This document shows positions 36,200 to 46,198 of a stretch of 64,000 nucleotides of DNA, piece after piece (within the stretch, counting starts at the first letter, position 1; every line of letters begins with the position of its first letter). The notes below the pieces were generated by a model. The model was not told the origin of the DNA. It did not search any database and saw only the letters and a program-made list of their open reading frames with translations. The position numbers and the translations under genes were made by a program. Origin of the DNA: Zelopaecilomyces penicillatus (Eukaryota > Ascomycota > Sordariomycetes > Hypocreales > Pseudodiploosporaceae); the NCBI GenBank assembly GCA_005765155.1, contig VCCP01000002.1:3906001-3970000 (forward strand), given 5' to 3'.

Positions 36200-36538
36200 A
36201 TGTGCTACTTTGATCAAACTCGTTGGAGCTGTGGCTACTGGCGCTGGGGTCATTTCCGCCAGCAGTGCAATAAGGAATACCGTATGGGCGAGACGTGTGG
36301 ACTTAAACTAGTCTATGAGACCAAGGTCGAGGCAGATATGTGTAAGCTATGTCACGACACCGAGAAAAAGCAGCGGCGTTACGACAAGATGTATCGCGAC
36401 GTGCAGCGTTGGCAGCGAGAGGGCAACCGCAACGCCACAATTGAGAGAACGTGTGGTGAAATGCAGGACGTGATGGGACAGATATATCGGATGCGCGAGG
36501 AACACGAGCATAGGCTACAATCGCTCGGCCAGGTATGA
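36200..36538 (+). CDS. Small Cys/Trp-rich conserved-looking protein, function unknown
   Basis: A 112-residue frame with clearly protein-like composition, standing alone in the gene-poor region. The N-terminus MCYFDQTRWSCGYWRWGHF has alternating Cys, aromatic and His residues. Cysteines sit at 2, 11, 23, 33, 48 and 51, the last pair as CKLCH, so zinc binding is plausible. From about residue 53 it is a charged predicted helix (KKQRRYDKMYRDVQRWQRE ... MREEHEHRLQSLGQ). I recall close relatives annotated only as hypothetical in other Sordariomycetes, but cannot verify that here. The last codons read into GTATGA, a possible donor, so a further exon cannot be excluded. No signal peptide or membrane segment. 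No known function is claimed. Confidence 0.75.
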   Translation: MCYFDQTRWSCGYWRWGHFRQQCNKEYRMGETCGLKLVYETKVEADMCKLCHDTEKKQRRYDKMYRDVQRWQREGNRNATIERTCGEMQDVMGQIYRMREEHEHRLQSLGQV

Positions 36539-38763
36539 ACTTCCCATCTCGAAACTAGGATTGGAACCAGCGCAGAAAGGGGAGGGGGGGCAGATACGGA
36601 GAGGGGGAGGGCTTTGAGGTACAGCGGGAGCCCTGTGGCTAACAATACATTGATCAGTGACGAGAACAGGGGGAAACAGCTTACAAGAAGCAGACCACGG
36701 CGACATAGATTGGTCAGTGGATAGAGAACAGGGTACGACGCGGTAATTTGGGTCAAACCGGCGCGAAAGGGATATTCTGCTTCATGGTGTTCTAATGGGA
36801 GACTGCTCAGCGATGGATGCCGTTCCTTATTGTTTCTGGGCGGCCATTTTAAATTTTTTTCTGTGTCTGCTTTGCCTCGCGGGAGGACACAAAAAAGTCA
36901 TCCCACGGGCTGATCAAAAAGACTTGGTTGGTCGAGTCTTTTGTGTATAATTGGTGCGAAAGACCGCGAGGAAAGCCAGGCCTTGGGTCTATATGTGTGT
37001 TGAACCTATTACAACTCGTTCGAGATACCTAGCATGTGCAAATCGAAAAGACAGTATCCTTCTTACCTTTGTTCAGTGTTGACGAAAACCGCGCCGCCGT
37101 CAGGGCTCAATACAAAACGACATGGAACCGAATGGGTGAGGATTGACCAGTTTGTGGGCCAGTTTAGTTGCTAGAAACGACCAGGGGATGCAAGAATGAC
37201 GACGGTTCCAGCGGGGGGGGCAGTGCTGTGTGCGTATGTTCTGTGTGCGTTTGCCTTGTGTGCCGAAGTAATTTGCGTGCGTCTTGCGTATTGTGTCCTG
37301 CGTCCAGGGCTGGCTGGCATATGAATGGCTCAGCAGCAGGGTGACCTGTAATCTGTTGGCCACGCTCAAGTAGTACCCATGCAAAGGACATTTCAGCGAG
37401 TTCATGCGCCCGCTTATTACTGAGTCGTACCGTCCTGTAGGCAGCTTGGGACATTGTAACGGAGCCCCAGCGTTTTCCATTTGAAGACAGCAGGTGAAAG
37501 CTCATGTGGGCGCACAGGGCATACGAACCGTTTGAATATGATTTGACAGTTGAGCAGCCAGCCACGTTAATAACCGTCCCAGCCCAGTCCAACTGGCCAA
37601 GTCCGTAGCGTGACGGGTGAAAAACACGCGAGATGGGGCGTGGAGTGGAGAATATCACAACCTGTACGGAGTAGCTTGTCCTAGGCTCTACCTACCCGTA
37701 CAGGTAGGCTGTCCTGTCGATATCCCGGGCAACGAGCCATGGCAGTTGCCGTGGCTAGGCGTAATGAGAGACAGACAGCCCGTAACACGTCGCATGTCGT
37801 TTTCTGTCACCACACCCCTCCCGCTCAGTCGTTTTCTTCCCGCTTCAAACTCCGCTCTTCTACATGCCCTTATTCGACTGTTCCGGCTGTTTGGGGAGGG
37901 TGGCGGCCGGGGGTGGCTGCGCTGACTTGTCTCGTCCTGGGCAGCCAGCCGACCTTGACTGGGCTCTCCTCGTCACCACAATCCCGAAGATTTGGTTCAT
38001 CAGATACGTTCCCGGCGACTTGGTAGATGGGCGGCAAGCTCCCGGCCCTGCCCACCCCTCGATGGAACCCGAGAAACTAAAACAGCGGTGCGAGCCGAGG
38101 CCGGCGAAGAACCAGGCTAAAGGCGACGCCGACGGGAAGCTAGGAAGGCTAGCCATTCCTGCGACTAACGCCCCCCACTTGTAAGCTGCGCACGTGTCGG
38201 ATGCTCAATGGGCAAATTGCGGTGGAGGACATGGCGCGTTCTATGGCACTTCTGTGGCTGTCATGGGCATGGCCATTTAATATCAACTGGCATTTCGCCT
38301 TGTATATACCTGTAATGATCCACGGAGGGTGCTCCGAACCCTGCTCAATAGCAAATTGGTTGACATTCCAGTGGTATTTCGGATTGCCTTTTTTGGGGTG
38401 TGTTTTTTTCTTTTTGGTTTTTGTTTTTTTTCTGCAAGGAAGCGGTGCTTCCATCTTTTTGCGTCAACACTGGGTACTATTAAGCGCGCCGCCGCCCCTT
38501 GGTCAACAATTGGTACATAAAAAATGTTCTGCGGCCTGGGATAACTTAGAAGAAACTAGATTTCAAAATCAGTCGCGTCAAATGTTGCTGATTGGGCATA
38601 TATTCCTTGCATAAGCCTGGGTATAATTCAAAGGAAAAGTCGATCGTGAGTTCTCTGAATCTACCGTCCCGCTGATAACTGATTCACCCTCCCTCTCCTA
38701 GTGTGCTTGAAAAAGAAAACCCCTTTGTAATGTGCGTGATCGTCTTAAAGGCAAAGCCCGTCA
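36539..38763. other. Intergenic, no gene supported
   Basis: This 2.2 kb contains one copy of the GTACGGAGTA 10-mer at 37664 and T-rich runs near 38397-38432. Overlapping frames on both strands at 37100-38450 lack domains. Confidence 0.6.
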
Positions 38764-39358
38764 TTATTTCATCGCCGCAGCGGCATCTGCAAATGTCCCA
38801 ACAAGGGCTCCATCATCTTCATCAAGTGTCTTGAGGCTAGCCGGCCTCTCGCTATTTACTTCAACTGTGTCTTCGTCCGCGAGCCAATCGACCTTAACAC
38901 CTGCAGGAGGACTGTCCTCGTTGGCGTTCAGCTTCGATACAAGATGTTGATATCGGGCCATGCGGGCGCCCTGTCCAGCGTACGCAAACGGGGTGGATGA
39001 GCCGCGGTTAGCGGGCTCTTGCGGAGCGATCTCAAATATGTCGACCATGTTACTATGACAATCGGTTATTATTTCGGCTCGAATCACGCAAGGTGTTAGG
39101 GCACAAACTTGGACGTCTTTGCCACTACTCGCTGCAGTGCCTCCGTCTCGCGCTGTGCCTCTGCTGTCTCACTGTCGCCATTCAACACCGAATCGCCGAA
39201 GCTTCCATACTGGATGCCGTTCCCATCATCATACAACAGTCGATTATCTTCATTCTGCATCTTGTCAGTTAAAAATTCTTTGCAGATGAGCTGGCCCAGC
39301 GCACCTCATCATACACGTCTCTGTCGCGCCTGCCCAAACACGACTGGCAGGTACCCAT
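38764..39358 (-). CDS. LAMTOR1/Meh1-like vacuolar adaptor (EGO/Ragulator)
   Basis: Membrane-anchoring subunit expected to hold the Rag GTPase (EGO/Ragulator) complex on the vacuole for TORC1 signalling. Exons on the minus strand are 39358-39305, 39254-39109 and 39052-38764, giving 162 residues. The first exon encodes MGTCQSCLGRRDRDVYDE: Gly2 fits N-myristoylation and Cys4/Cys7 fit palmitoylation. Exon 2 begins NEDNRLLYDD and contains the helical ETEALQRVVAKTS. The join to exon 3 gives KTSNNMVDIFEIAPQE, the family core, and the tail ends VGTFADAAAAMK. Intron 1 (50 bases, GTGCGC donor) and intron 2 (56 bases, GTTTGT donor) use weaker donors, but phase and family continuity agree. It is isolated, with more than 2 kb of noncoding DNA on each side. 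Confidence 0.88.
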
Positions 39359-42200
39359 GGCTACTCCACTGATGATCGACGAGCTCACAGAGCAGTCGGG
39401 TGCTGCCGAAAAGTCGTGTCGGAGATGAGCGCAAGTCTCAGCACTTCGATAGCATGCTTTGAAGGGATATAATATCGCAGCGGCGGCGTCCACCCAGCTT
39501 ATGAAGCTCTCGTTGGTAGTTACCTTCGGTGGTTCCTGGGTCGAAATGGGAGGTGGGTCAGTAAACAGACTGAGTGAGCGATCGCCCGGGTAAATTTCGG
39601 CCCAGGTGCCTTCCGTCTTTGACCAAGAACGGTCCAGCCGTATAGCCACAGGAGCACAGCCACAATAGCCTCTAACAGACTGACCAGCCATTACCTTGTG
39701 CTGAACATTCGTAGTAATCTGCCTTCCTGTCGAATGTTATGCCAAGGCTCCTACGGACACCCTACATTGTGGAACCCCACACCCCCTGAACGCTGCCTTT
39801 AGGCACATAGAGCCCACTAAAAGAGCTTTGGATAGCCTTCAATAGACTATCAATGGAGCGACACTGGCATGCTGTATGTGGTAAATTTGCATTCATACTA
39901 CCACGTTGCTCAAAAGCCTGCGTCGGACAAAGAGCCGCACGGGTACATTCTATCTGTTTTTCAGCTTTCCCCCTAACAAAACAGCCACAACTGGAAAACA
40001 TAGTTAGTATCCCGTTTCCTGAGTGTTAGCCCGCCTAGATCGATACTCCAAAGGCACCAGTTTCCTCTAGTCGATTGACACAGCTAGTTCCAGTGCTACC
40101 TCTTGTGGTTTCAGATGATGATAATCCTGAAGATCAGGTGTCACACATGGTAGAGTAAATACGTTGCGAGTAAGTGACCCTGATTTGTCCCGCATAGTGC
40201 CTCATATACTTGTTATTTATTATCAGAACATGTGTCTCATTCATGACATCTTGAAATATCTTGGTCCCTTTCGTGCCGCTGGGATCCTCACTCAAGTACA
40301 AGTGAGCTTCGAGGTCAGATTGATGGGTTCCCCTCACAAATTGGCAATGCTTGCCTCTGGATCCATTCGTCATTGGTAAGGGTTTCTAAAAATAATGTAA
40401 TGGGCGGTCCCTGTATTGTTCAAATCCCAAGACAGCACTATATCAAAGTACCTCCAAACTTTAGTATGACGTTGATAGCGGCGAAGTTGCTGTAATACAC
40501 AATTCTAGTGTGAACGGAAGATTTCAGGGCTCTAGTGAAGGAAGCAGGGGGTTGTATATACTTGTCATGTTGGCAAGTTGCATGACTCAACCCTGAATAA
40601 CGCCGTTCCCGCTTCGAATGAATCTTACCTATGCATTGCAACACCATTGTGACAGCATTAGCATGTAAGAAGGCAGCGGTCATATGCCGCCCTCACCTTC
40701 AATCTTCTCCATTCAAACCTCACACTCTCGACTCCAGTTTAACTTAATTTTCGGCAAACGGCAGCATGGTTGTTTTTAAAATCCATCGACTTGGCTTATG
40801 AGAATACATAATGCTGAACTGACGATGACAAAGTACCAAACCAACCGATGTCGTGTCACGCTTTTGAGTATGACAACTACGCAGATTCACAAATGGCTCA
40901 AAAACGTGACTCGTACATAAAAAAAAAAGCACTTTAATGTCATCATGTCTTAGTTACAGCAGGGCGTGTTTGGCGGATTGGCCCGATGTCTGGTCAATTA
41001 GATATATAGGTAACTGTATGGCTCTCAGTTGTGATGTATGCCTGTCATTTTCTCAAAGATTAAACTCAAAATTAAAAAAAAGTAGCAGCAATTTTGATAA
41101 GGGGAAAACAACACACACAACAACACCAACACCACCCACAGAACTGCAGGGTGATTTTAGGGTAGCTGCGTAGCCAGCGTAGTCCGCAAGGATTGAATGG
41201 GCAAGAAAAGCCACGAAGCGGCGATATGATGAATTGAACTTGAGGGATCAATTGATCATCCCATAACTGATCAGATAAAGAAGACAGCTTTTTAATAGCT
41301 AGTCTTTTGAATGCACTGGAAAATTCTTGGGTAGAAGGGGGAAAAAAACTTGAATTCGATGATGTCTGCCCGTTCAAATGGCCCGGGTATGGCCTATCTA
41401 CTTATACAGTTCAATCCCCCTAAGTGCAGCTTATACAGCTACGGCTTAGTCAACTAGCAAGGGTGTGTTCAACCCAGCCATCAAAGTAACTATACTCACT
41501 TCAAAGAACAAGGTACCTTTATAATGACATGAAAAGAAAACTACATCTTTATTAAACTAATTTTAAACGTATTTACCTTATACAAGTGTGCTAATAAAGC
41601 TTGAGAAATTTAAGAATAATATATAATCTTTAGTTTCAGATCGGTTTAGTATTTTGCTGTGAGTTGACGGTCTGGGCATGTTTATGTATGTAGCCTTTTT
41701 TACAAAGACCAATATTTAAGTACACAAAATCATGATGCACACCGTGATTTTGTTGCCTTTAAACTTTCCTATACTAAATTAATTTTTCTTTTTCATCCAG
41801 GCTAGTCTTGCTTCTCAAGGAAAATCTATATAGAAATGAACCCAAATATCTCAGTTAATTATGCTCAACTCTTGTTTGGCAATCCATAAACCATAGAAAA
41901 GCTGTTTCTTCACCACCTTTTTTGATGTGTAAATGTCTAGTGTATAGGTTATGCGATTGGCAGAGTGTCCCAGTGTAAAGCCTCGCAAAACCCTAACCCT
42001 GCCCAGTGACAAGGGTAGAGCCGCACTAATATTGTTCCGTTACAGCCAATCCATGGCTGGCAAGCTTCCTGCAACTGACGGTGCGACACGCACCACGAAA
42101 AGTAGGCCATGAGACAACGCGCCCGCGCGTCGGCTGCGTATTGCGACTGCAATCGACCCCCAATCTCTCTCCACCACCCCATGTTACCAGAACCTTCGAA
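39359..42200. other. Intergenic with an AT-rich block
   Basis: This 2.8 kb runs up to the hir1 start. The stretch 41510-41945 is distinctly AT-rich with many TA steps. Short frames at 39762-40001 and 40134-40373 (minus) have protein-like stretches but no family I recognise. They may be relics of a decayed gene or element. Confidence 0.55.
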
Positions 42201-45200
42201 ATGCACATCATAAGGCCCTCATGGCTGAGCCACAGCGGTGAGCAAAAGGACTATGAGGTTTACAGCTGCCACATATCTCCAGACGGAAAGCGACTTGTTA
42301 CTGCTGGCGGCGATGGGCATGTTCGCATCTGGTCGACTGAAGCCATCTACAGCGCGAACGATGCCAATTACACGAAACCTCGTCAGCTCTGCCATATGAG
42401 CCATCATCTTGGCACCATTCATTCTGTTCGTTTTTCACCTAATGGACGTTATCTCGCCAGTGGCGCTGATGACAAGCTCATCTGCGTCTACCATCTCGAC
42501 AAGGGCCCGCCGGCCCCAACTTTCGGTACCGACGATCCGCCGCCAGTTGAGAATTGGAAGACATACAAACGATTGATTGGTCACGACAATGATGTGCAGG
42601 ACTTGGCATGGTCATACGATTCTTCCTTGTTGGTATCAGTTGGACTCGACTCAAAGGTTGTTGTCTGGTCAGGCCACACATTTGAGAAACTCAAGTCTCT
42701 CCCAGCCCATCAGAGCCACGTCAAGGGCATTACATTTGATCCTGCCAACAAATTCTTTGCCACCGCAAGCGACGACCGAACAATTAAAATCTTTCGCTTC
42801 ACACCTCCAGCGCCGAATGCGACACAGCACGATATGATCAATAATTTCGTTCTTGAGACGACGATCAGTTCTCCATTCAAGAGCTCACCGCTGACGACCT
42901 ATTTCCGGCGGTGCTCATGGTCTCCTGATGGAAACCACATTGCCGCGGCCAATGCCGTTAACGGACCCGTCAGCTCCGTAGCTATCATTGAGCGGACCCG
43001 GTGGGATAGTGAAATCAACTTGATTGGGCATGAAGCACCAACTGAAGTGTGCATGTTCTCGCCAAGATTGTTCCACACAGTTAAACCAAGTCAAAATGGT
43101 GCAGCGAACGGTCATGGGGGACAGCTCGTGACGGTTATTGCCTCCGCTGGCCAAGACAAGACATTGAGCATCTGGAATACAAACACGTCTAGGCCGGTTG
43201 TTGTTTTACAAGATCTATCGGGTAAATCCATTTCCGATCTAGCATGGACGCCGGATGGCCAGACCTTGTTTGCTTCAAGCTTGGACGGTAGTGTGGTGGT
43301 TGTCAAATTCGATGAAGGCGAGCTAGGTTGGGTTGCGCAACCTGAGGAGAACATTAAGGCTTTGCAGAAATACGGAGGTTCCAGAAAAGGGATGGGAATT
43401 GCCGAGGATGTTGAAGGGCTGATGCTGGAGAACCACAGTAAAGCTGGCGAATCTAAAGCGGTTCAATCCCGAATGGGAGCTTTAATGGGGGACTTCCAGT
43501 CGGAAACGGCAAAGGAAGCAACACCAGCGACGAATGGAAATAAGACTGACACGGGTACGATGTCATCAGAGACAAAGCCAACTGCCAATGGAGATACTCA
43601 GCCCGAGAAACCGGCTGAGAAACCGACCGAGGAAGCGGCTGATACGACGGAGGAGCGTGTCAGAGAACTGAAATCTCGAGTCACTATAGGCAAAGATGGA
43701 AAGAAGCGCGTCGCCCCAATGCTTGTATCATCTTCTGGGACCGGCCAATCATCATTACCGCAGACGCAACTCGTAGGATCTGCTACTTCCAAAACGACAC
43801 AGAACGACGCTCCACAGACTATTCTCGACCTGACAAAGCCATTTGATGGTCTTCCTAAAGGAGGAATCGCCTCTATGCTGCTTGGCAGCAAGCGGAGGGC
43901 GGCAGCTGCAGGAATCGAAGATGACGATGAACCGGCAACAAAGCGCCCGGCAGAGGCTCCCATACCCATAGTTACAAACGAGGCGGATGGCATAGGACCT
44001 GCCACGTTAGTCCCCACTGAGAAAGGCGTGGTTCCTACACCTGAGTTTTTGCGTCCCGCTGTGCTCAACCCGTCCATCTCCTATGCTCAAGTAAGGCTTG
44101 CTGTGCCTCGAATTCGCTCTCACATCTTGAGACCACTGGATCGTGGTATTTTACAAGCAGAGTCCTCATCTGACGAGGCCTCTAAACTACCGGAAAACAT
44201 CGTTTTGGAGGCTAAGAATGATCCAAGCCCGCGAGATCCCTCTCATGTGTTAGTTACCAAGAGGGGAACACTGGTATGGCAAGAGTTCTTGCCACGTGCT
44301 GTCATATTGGTTGCTGCCAACAAGAACTTCTGGGCAGTAGCCTGTGAGGATGGTTCTATTCATGTGTGGACACCAGCTGGTAGGCGGCTACTCAATCCCA
44401 TAATATTGGAATCGCAGTCTGTAATCCTTGAATGCCGGGAAAACTGGCTATTGACCATCACAGCCGTCGGCCTTGCCCACGTATGGGATATCAAGGCACA
44501 ATCATCACCTCACCCCCCAGTTTCCCTAGGACCGATACTCGATGTTGCCACGGCCTCTTTGGGGCAACACACAGCGACTCCTGGACCAGGCGTAACATCT
44601 GCACATCTCAACTCGTCGGGGCACATAATTGTCACGCTCACCAATGGTGATGGATACTATTATGCTCGCGACATGTACACTTGGCAGAGACTAAGCGAAG
44701 CCTGGTGGGCGGTGGGCTCTCAGTACTGGAATTCGACGGATTCTTCCATTTCTGCTTTGCAGTCAACTGCAGTGGGACCTAATGCCAAAGACAAGGACAA
44801 GGATACCCCAAATGCTACTGTATCATCGGGCATCGTCCCATTCTTAGAACGTCACACTACGAATGAGTTTCTCCTCAAGGGTCGCGCCTACGCGTTGCAG
44901 CGCATCATTAAGACCGTTATGCAAAAGTCGGATGGCGAGGGCCTTGAAAGTAGCGTGAGCATCGCGCATCTGGAAAACCGCATTGCTGGTGCGCTTCAGC
45001 TGGGGGCCAGGGATGAGTTTAGACTGTACTTGTTTATGTACGCGAAACGACTGGGGGCCGAAGGGGCAAGAGGCAAGGTTGAAGAACTGCTCAATAGCCT
45101 TGTTGGTGGCATTTTGGAGGAAGGCAAGGAAAGCGAGGGTGGACGGGGGTGGTATACGAAAGAGGACGAAGTTGGCGGTTGGGATCGAAAGGAACTCCTC

Positions 45201-45407
45201 AAGGGAGTGGTCCTTATTCTAGGTATGCGATTTGCACCTATTTGCAATGCTCTGCAGGCCCTGTTAATCCTTTTCAACCTGACTAACATGAAATTTTTAG
45301 GAAAATACCGCGAACTGCAGCGACTCACAGGTCAATATGCCCGACTCTTGGACCTTAAATTGGACGATGAGGAAGCCGATGTTGAGTCTATGGACGTCGA
45401 GACATAG
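42201..45407 (+). CDS. hir1: Histone chaperone Hir1 (HIRA family)
   Basis: Nuclear WD40 scaffold of the HIR complex, which deposits H3-H4 independently of replication and represses histone genes. Exons are 42201-45222 and 45301-45407, giving 1042 residues. The start MHIIRPSWLSHSGEQKDYEV and the first blade VYSCHISPDGKRLVTAGGDG are typical of the family. Further blades are visible at SVRFSPNGRYLASGADD, DLAWSYDSSLLVSVGLDS, GITFDPANKFFATASDD, CSWSPDGNHIAAAN and DLAWTPDGQTLFASSLDG. The HIRA B motif (about 484-513) reads LKSRVTIGKDGKKRVAPML. The C-terminal Hira domain follows from about 700. The 78-base intron (45223-45300) is stopless and a multiple of three, but has a consensus GACTAAC branch site and a TTTAG acceptor, so I treat it as real. 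Open sequence upstream lacks an in-frame ATG. Confidence 0.96.
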   Translation: MHIIRPSWLSHSGEQKDYEVYSCHISPDGKRLVTAGGDGHVRIWSTEAIYSANDANYTKPRQLCHMSHHLGTIHSVRFSPNGRYLASGADDKLICVYHLDKGPPAPTFGTDDPPPVENWKTYKRLIGHDNDVQDLAWSYDSSLLVSVGLDSKVVVWSGHTFEKLKSLPAHQSHVKGITFDPANKFFATASDDRTIKIFRFTPPAPNATQHDMINNFVLETTISSPFKSSPLTTYFRRCSWSPDGNHIAAANAVNGPVSSVAIIERTRWDSEINLIGHEAPTEVCMFSPRLFHTVKPSQNGAANGHGGQLVTVIASAGQDKTLSIWNTNTSRPVVVLQDLSGKSISDLAWTPDGQTLFASSLDGSVVVVKFDEGELGWVAQPEENIKALQKYGGSRKGMGIAEDVEGLMLENHSKAGESKAVQSRMGALMGDFQSETAKEATPATNGNKTDTGTMSSETKPTANGDTQPEKPAEKPTEEAADTTEERVRELKSRVTIGKDGKKRVAPMLVSSSGTGQSSLPQTQLVGSATSKTTQNDAPQTILDLTKPFDGLPKGGIASMLLGSKRRAAAAGIEDDDEPATKRPAEAPIPIVTNEADGIGPATLVPTEKGVVPTPEFLRPAVLNPSISYAQVRLAVPRIRSHILRPLDRGILQAESSSDEASKLPENIVLEAKNDPSPRDPSHVLVTKRGTLVWQEFLPRAVILVAANKNFWAVACEDGSIHVWTPAGRRLLNPIILESQSVILECRENWLLTITAVGLAHVWDIKAQSSPHPPVSLGPILDVATASLGQHTATPGPGVTSAHLNSSGHIIVTLTNGDGYYYARDMYTWQRLSEAWWAVGSQYWNSTDSSISALQSTAVGPNAKDKDKDTPNATVSSGIVPFLERHTTNEFLLKGRAYALQRIIKTVMQKSDGEGLESSVSIAHLENRIAGALQLGARDEFRLYLFMYAKRLGAEGARGKVEELLNSLVGGILEEGKESEGGRGWYTKEDEVGGWDRKELLKGVVLILGMRFAPICNALQALLILFNLTNMKFLGKYRELQRLTGQYARLLDLKLDDEEADVESMDVET

Positions 45408-46198
45408 GGGTTGAGTTCTTTCTCGAAAAGGTCTTCGTCGTATACGTGTATAACTCTTTAGAAGGGGTTGGGATAGGGAGAACAGGATGCTTTGTTTTTG
45501 TACAATTCGACAGGAATAGTCTGGCGTTATGGGGCTTTGAATCTGAGGGGCGGTTGGCTCAGGGCAGCACGCGAAACTCGTGTGTGTATTGATGCAAAAA
45601 CTAAGGATACAATTTTTGAACAGAGGTCAATCAACCACGACGCTTAATATGAAGCGATCTATGCCATCTTGCCAGGGTTGCTGTGTTGATAAGGTGCTGC
45701 TGCTGCTGCATATGAGGCTGGCTGATAGACACCATGTCCCCTAAAGTCTGGGAATGGCAGCTGGCAGCCACGTTCTAGATGGTGTTGTCTTGAGCACAGC
45801 TAGTTCTGACAGCTGCCTGCCTCTACATCTCCCTTCTGTGGCTCCCATTCTGCTTCTCCATCCCGCCTCTTTCCTTCTCCTTCTGCTTCTTCTTTTTCTT
45901 CTTCCACACCCTTTTCTCCATTTCTTCACCCAACCTTCATCTATCGACGTCCAGCCAGGCCCTTGGTGCATTTCACAGGCCGGCTTGCCTTTCGCTCTTT
46001 TCGGTCTCGCCGCCTTCCACTCTTGAAGTTCCTCTGGACTAGGGCTTCAAGGTGACTTTCTTCTTGTTTTTGCGTCACCTCCATGCGATACAAACCTTTC
46101 GTCAATTCATCCTCTTGATACTATCAACTGCTCCCCGCAACAACATCCATCCTTGAGCATCCCTCCTGTTTCGACTTAGGTTTACCAAATATTTAAGA
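45408..46198. other. Intergenic, 3' flank and CT-rich 5' leader
   Basis: This 0.8 kb holds the 3' UTR of hir1 and a strongly CT-rich stretch (about 45810-46050), likely promoter or leader of the next gene. A GCT microrepeat lies at 45697-45710. Confidence 0.6.

Larger units (their letters stand above)
27935..37673. repeat. Dispersed 10-mer GTACGGAGTA, five copies
   Basis: The 10-mer occurs at 27935-27944 (+), 28286-28295 (-), 30611-30620 (+), 31630-31639 (-) and 37664-37673 (+). Three copies extend to the 11-mer GTACGGAGTAC. I saw none in the gene-dense parts of the window. Chance expectation in 64 kb, both strands, is about 0.1 copy. Confidence 0.7.

Noticed and set aside
40134..40373. Minus-strand frame starting MTNGSRGKHCQFVRGTHQ
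   Set aside because: Some protein-like flavour but no recognised family and no flanking exons; noted as a possible relic only.
34066..41484. A shared 16-base word (CAACCCAGCCATCAAA) at about 34069 and 41470
   Set aside because: One matching 16-mer pair is about what chance predicts in 64 kb, and the similarity does not extend.
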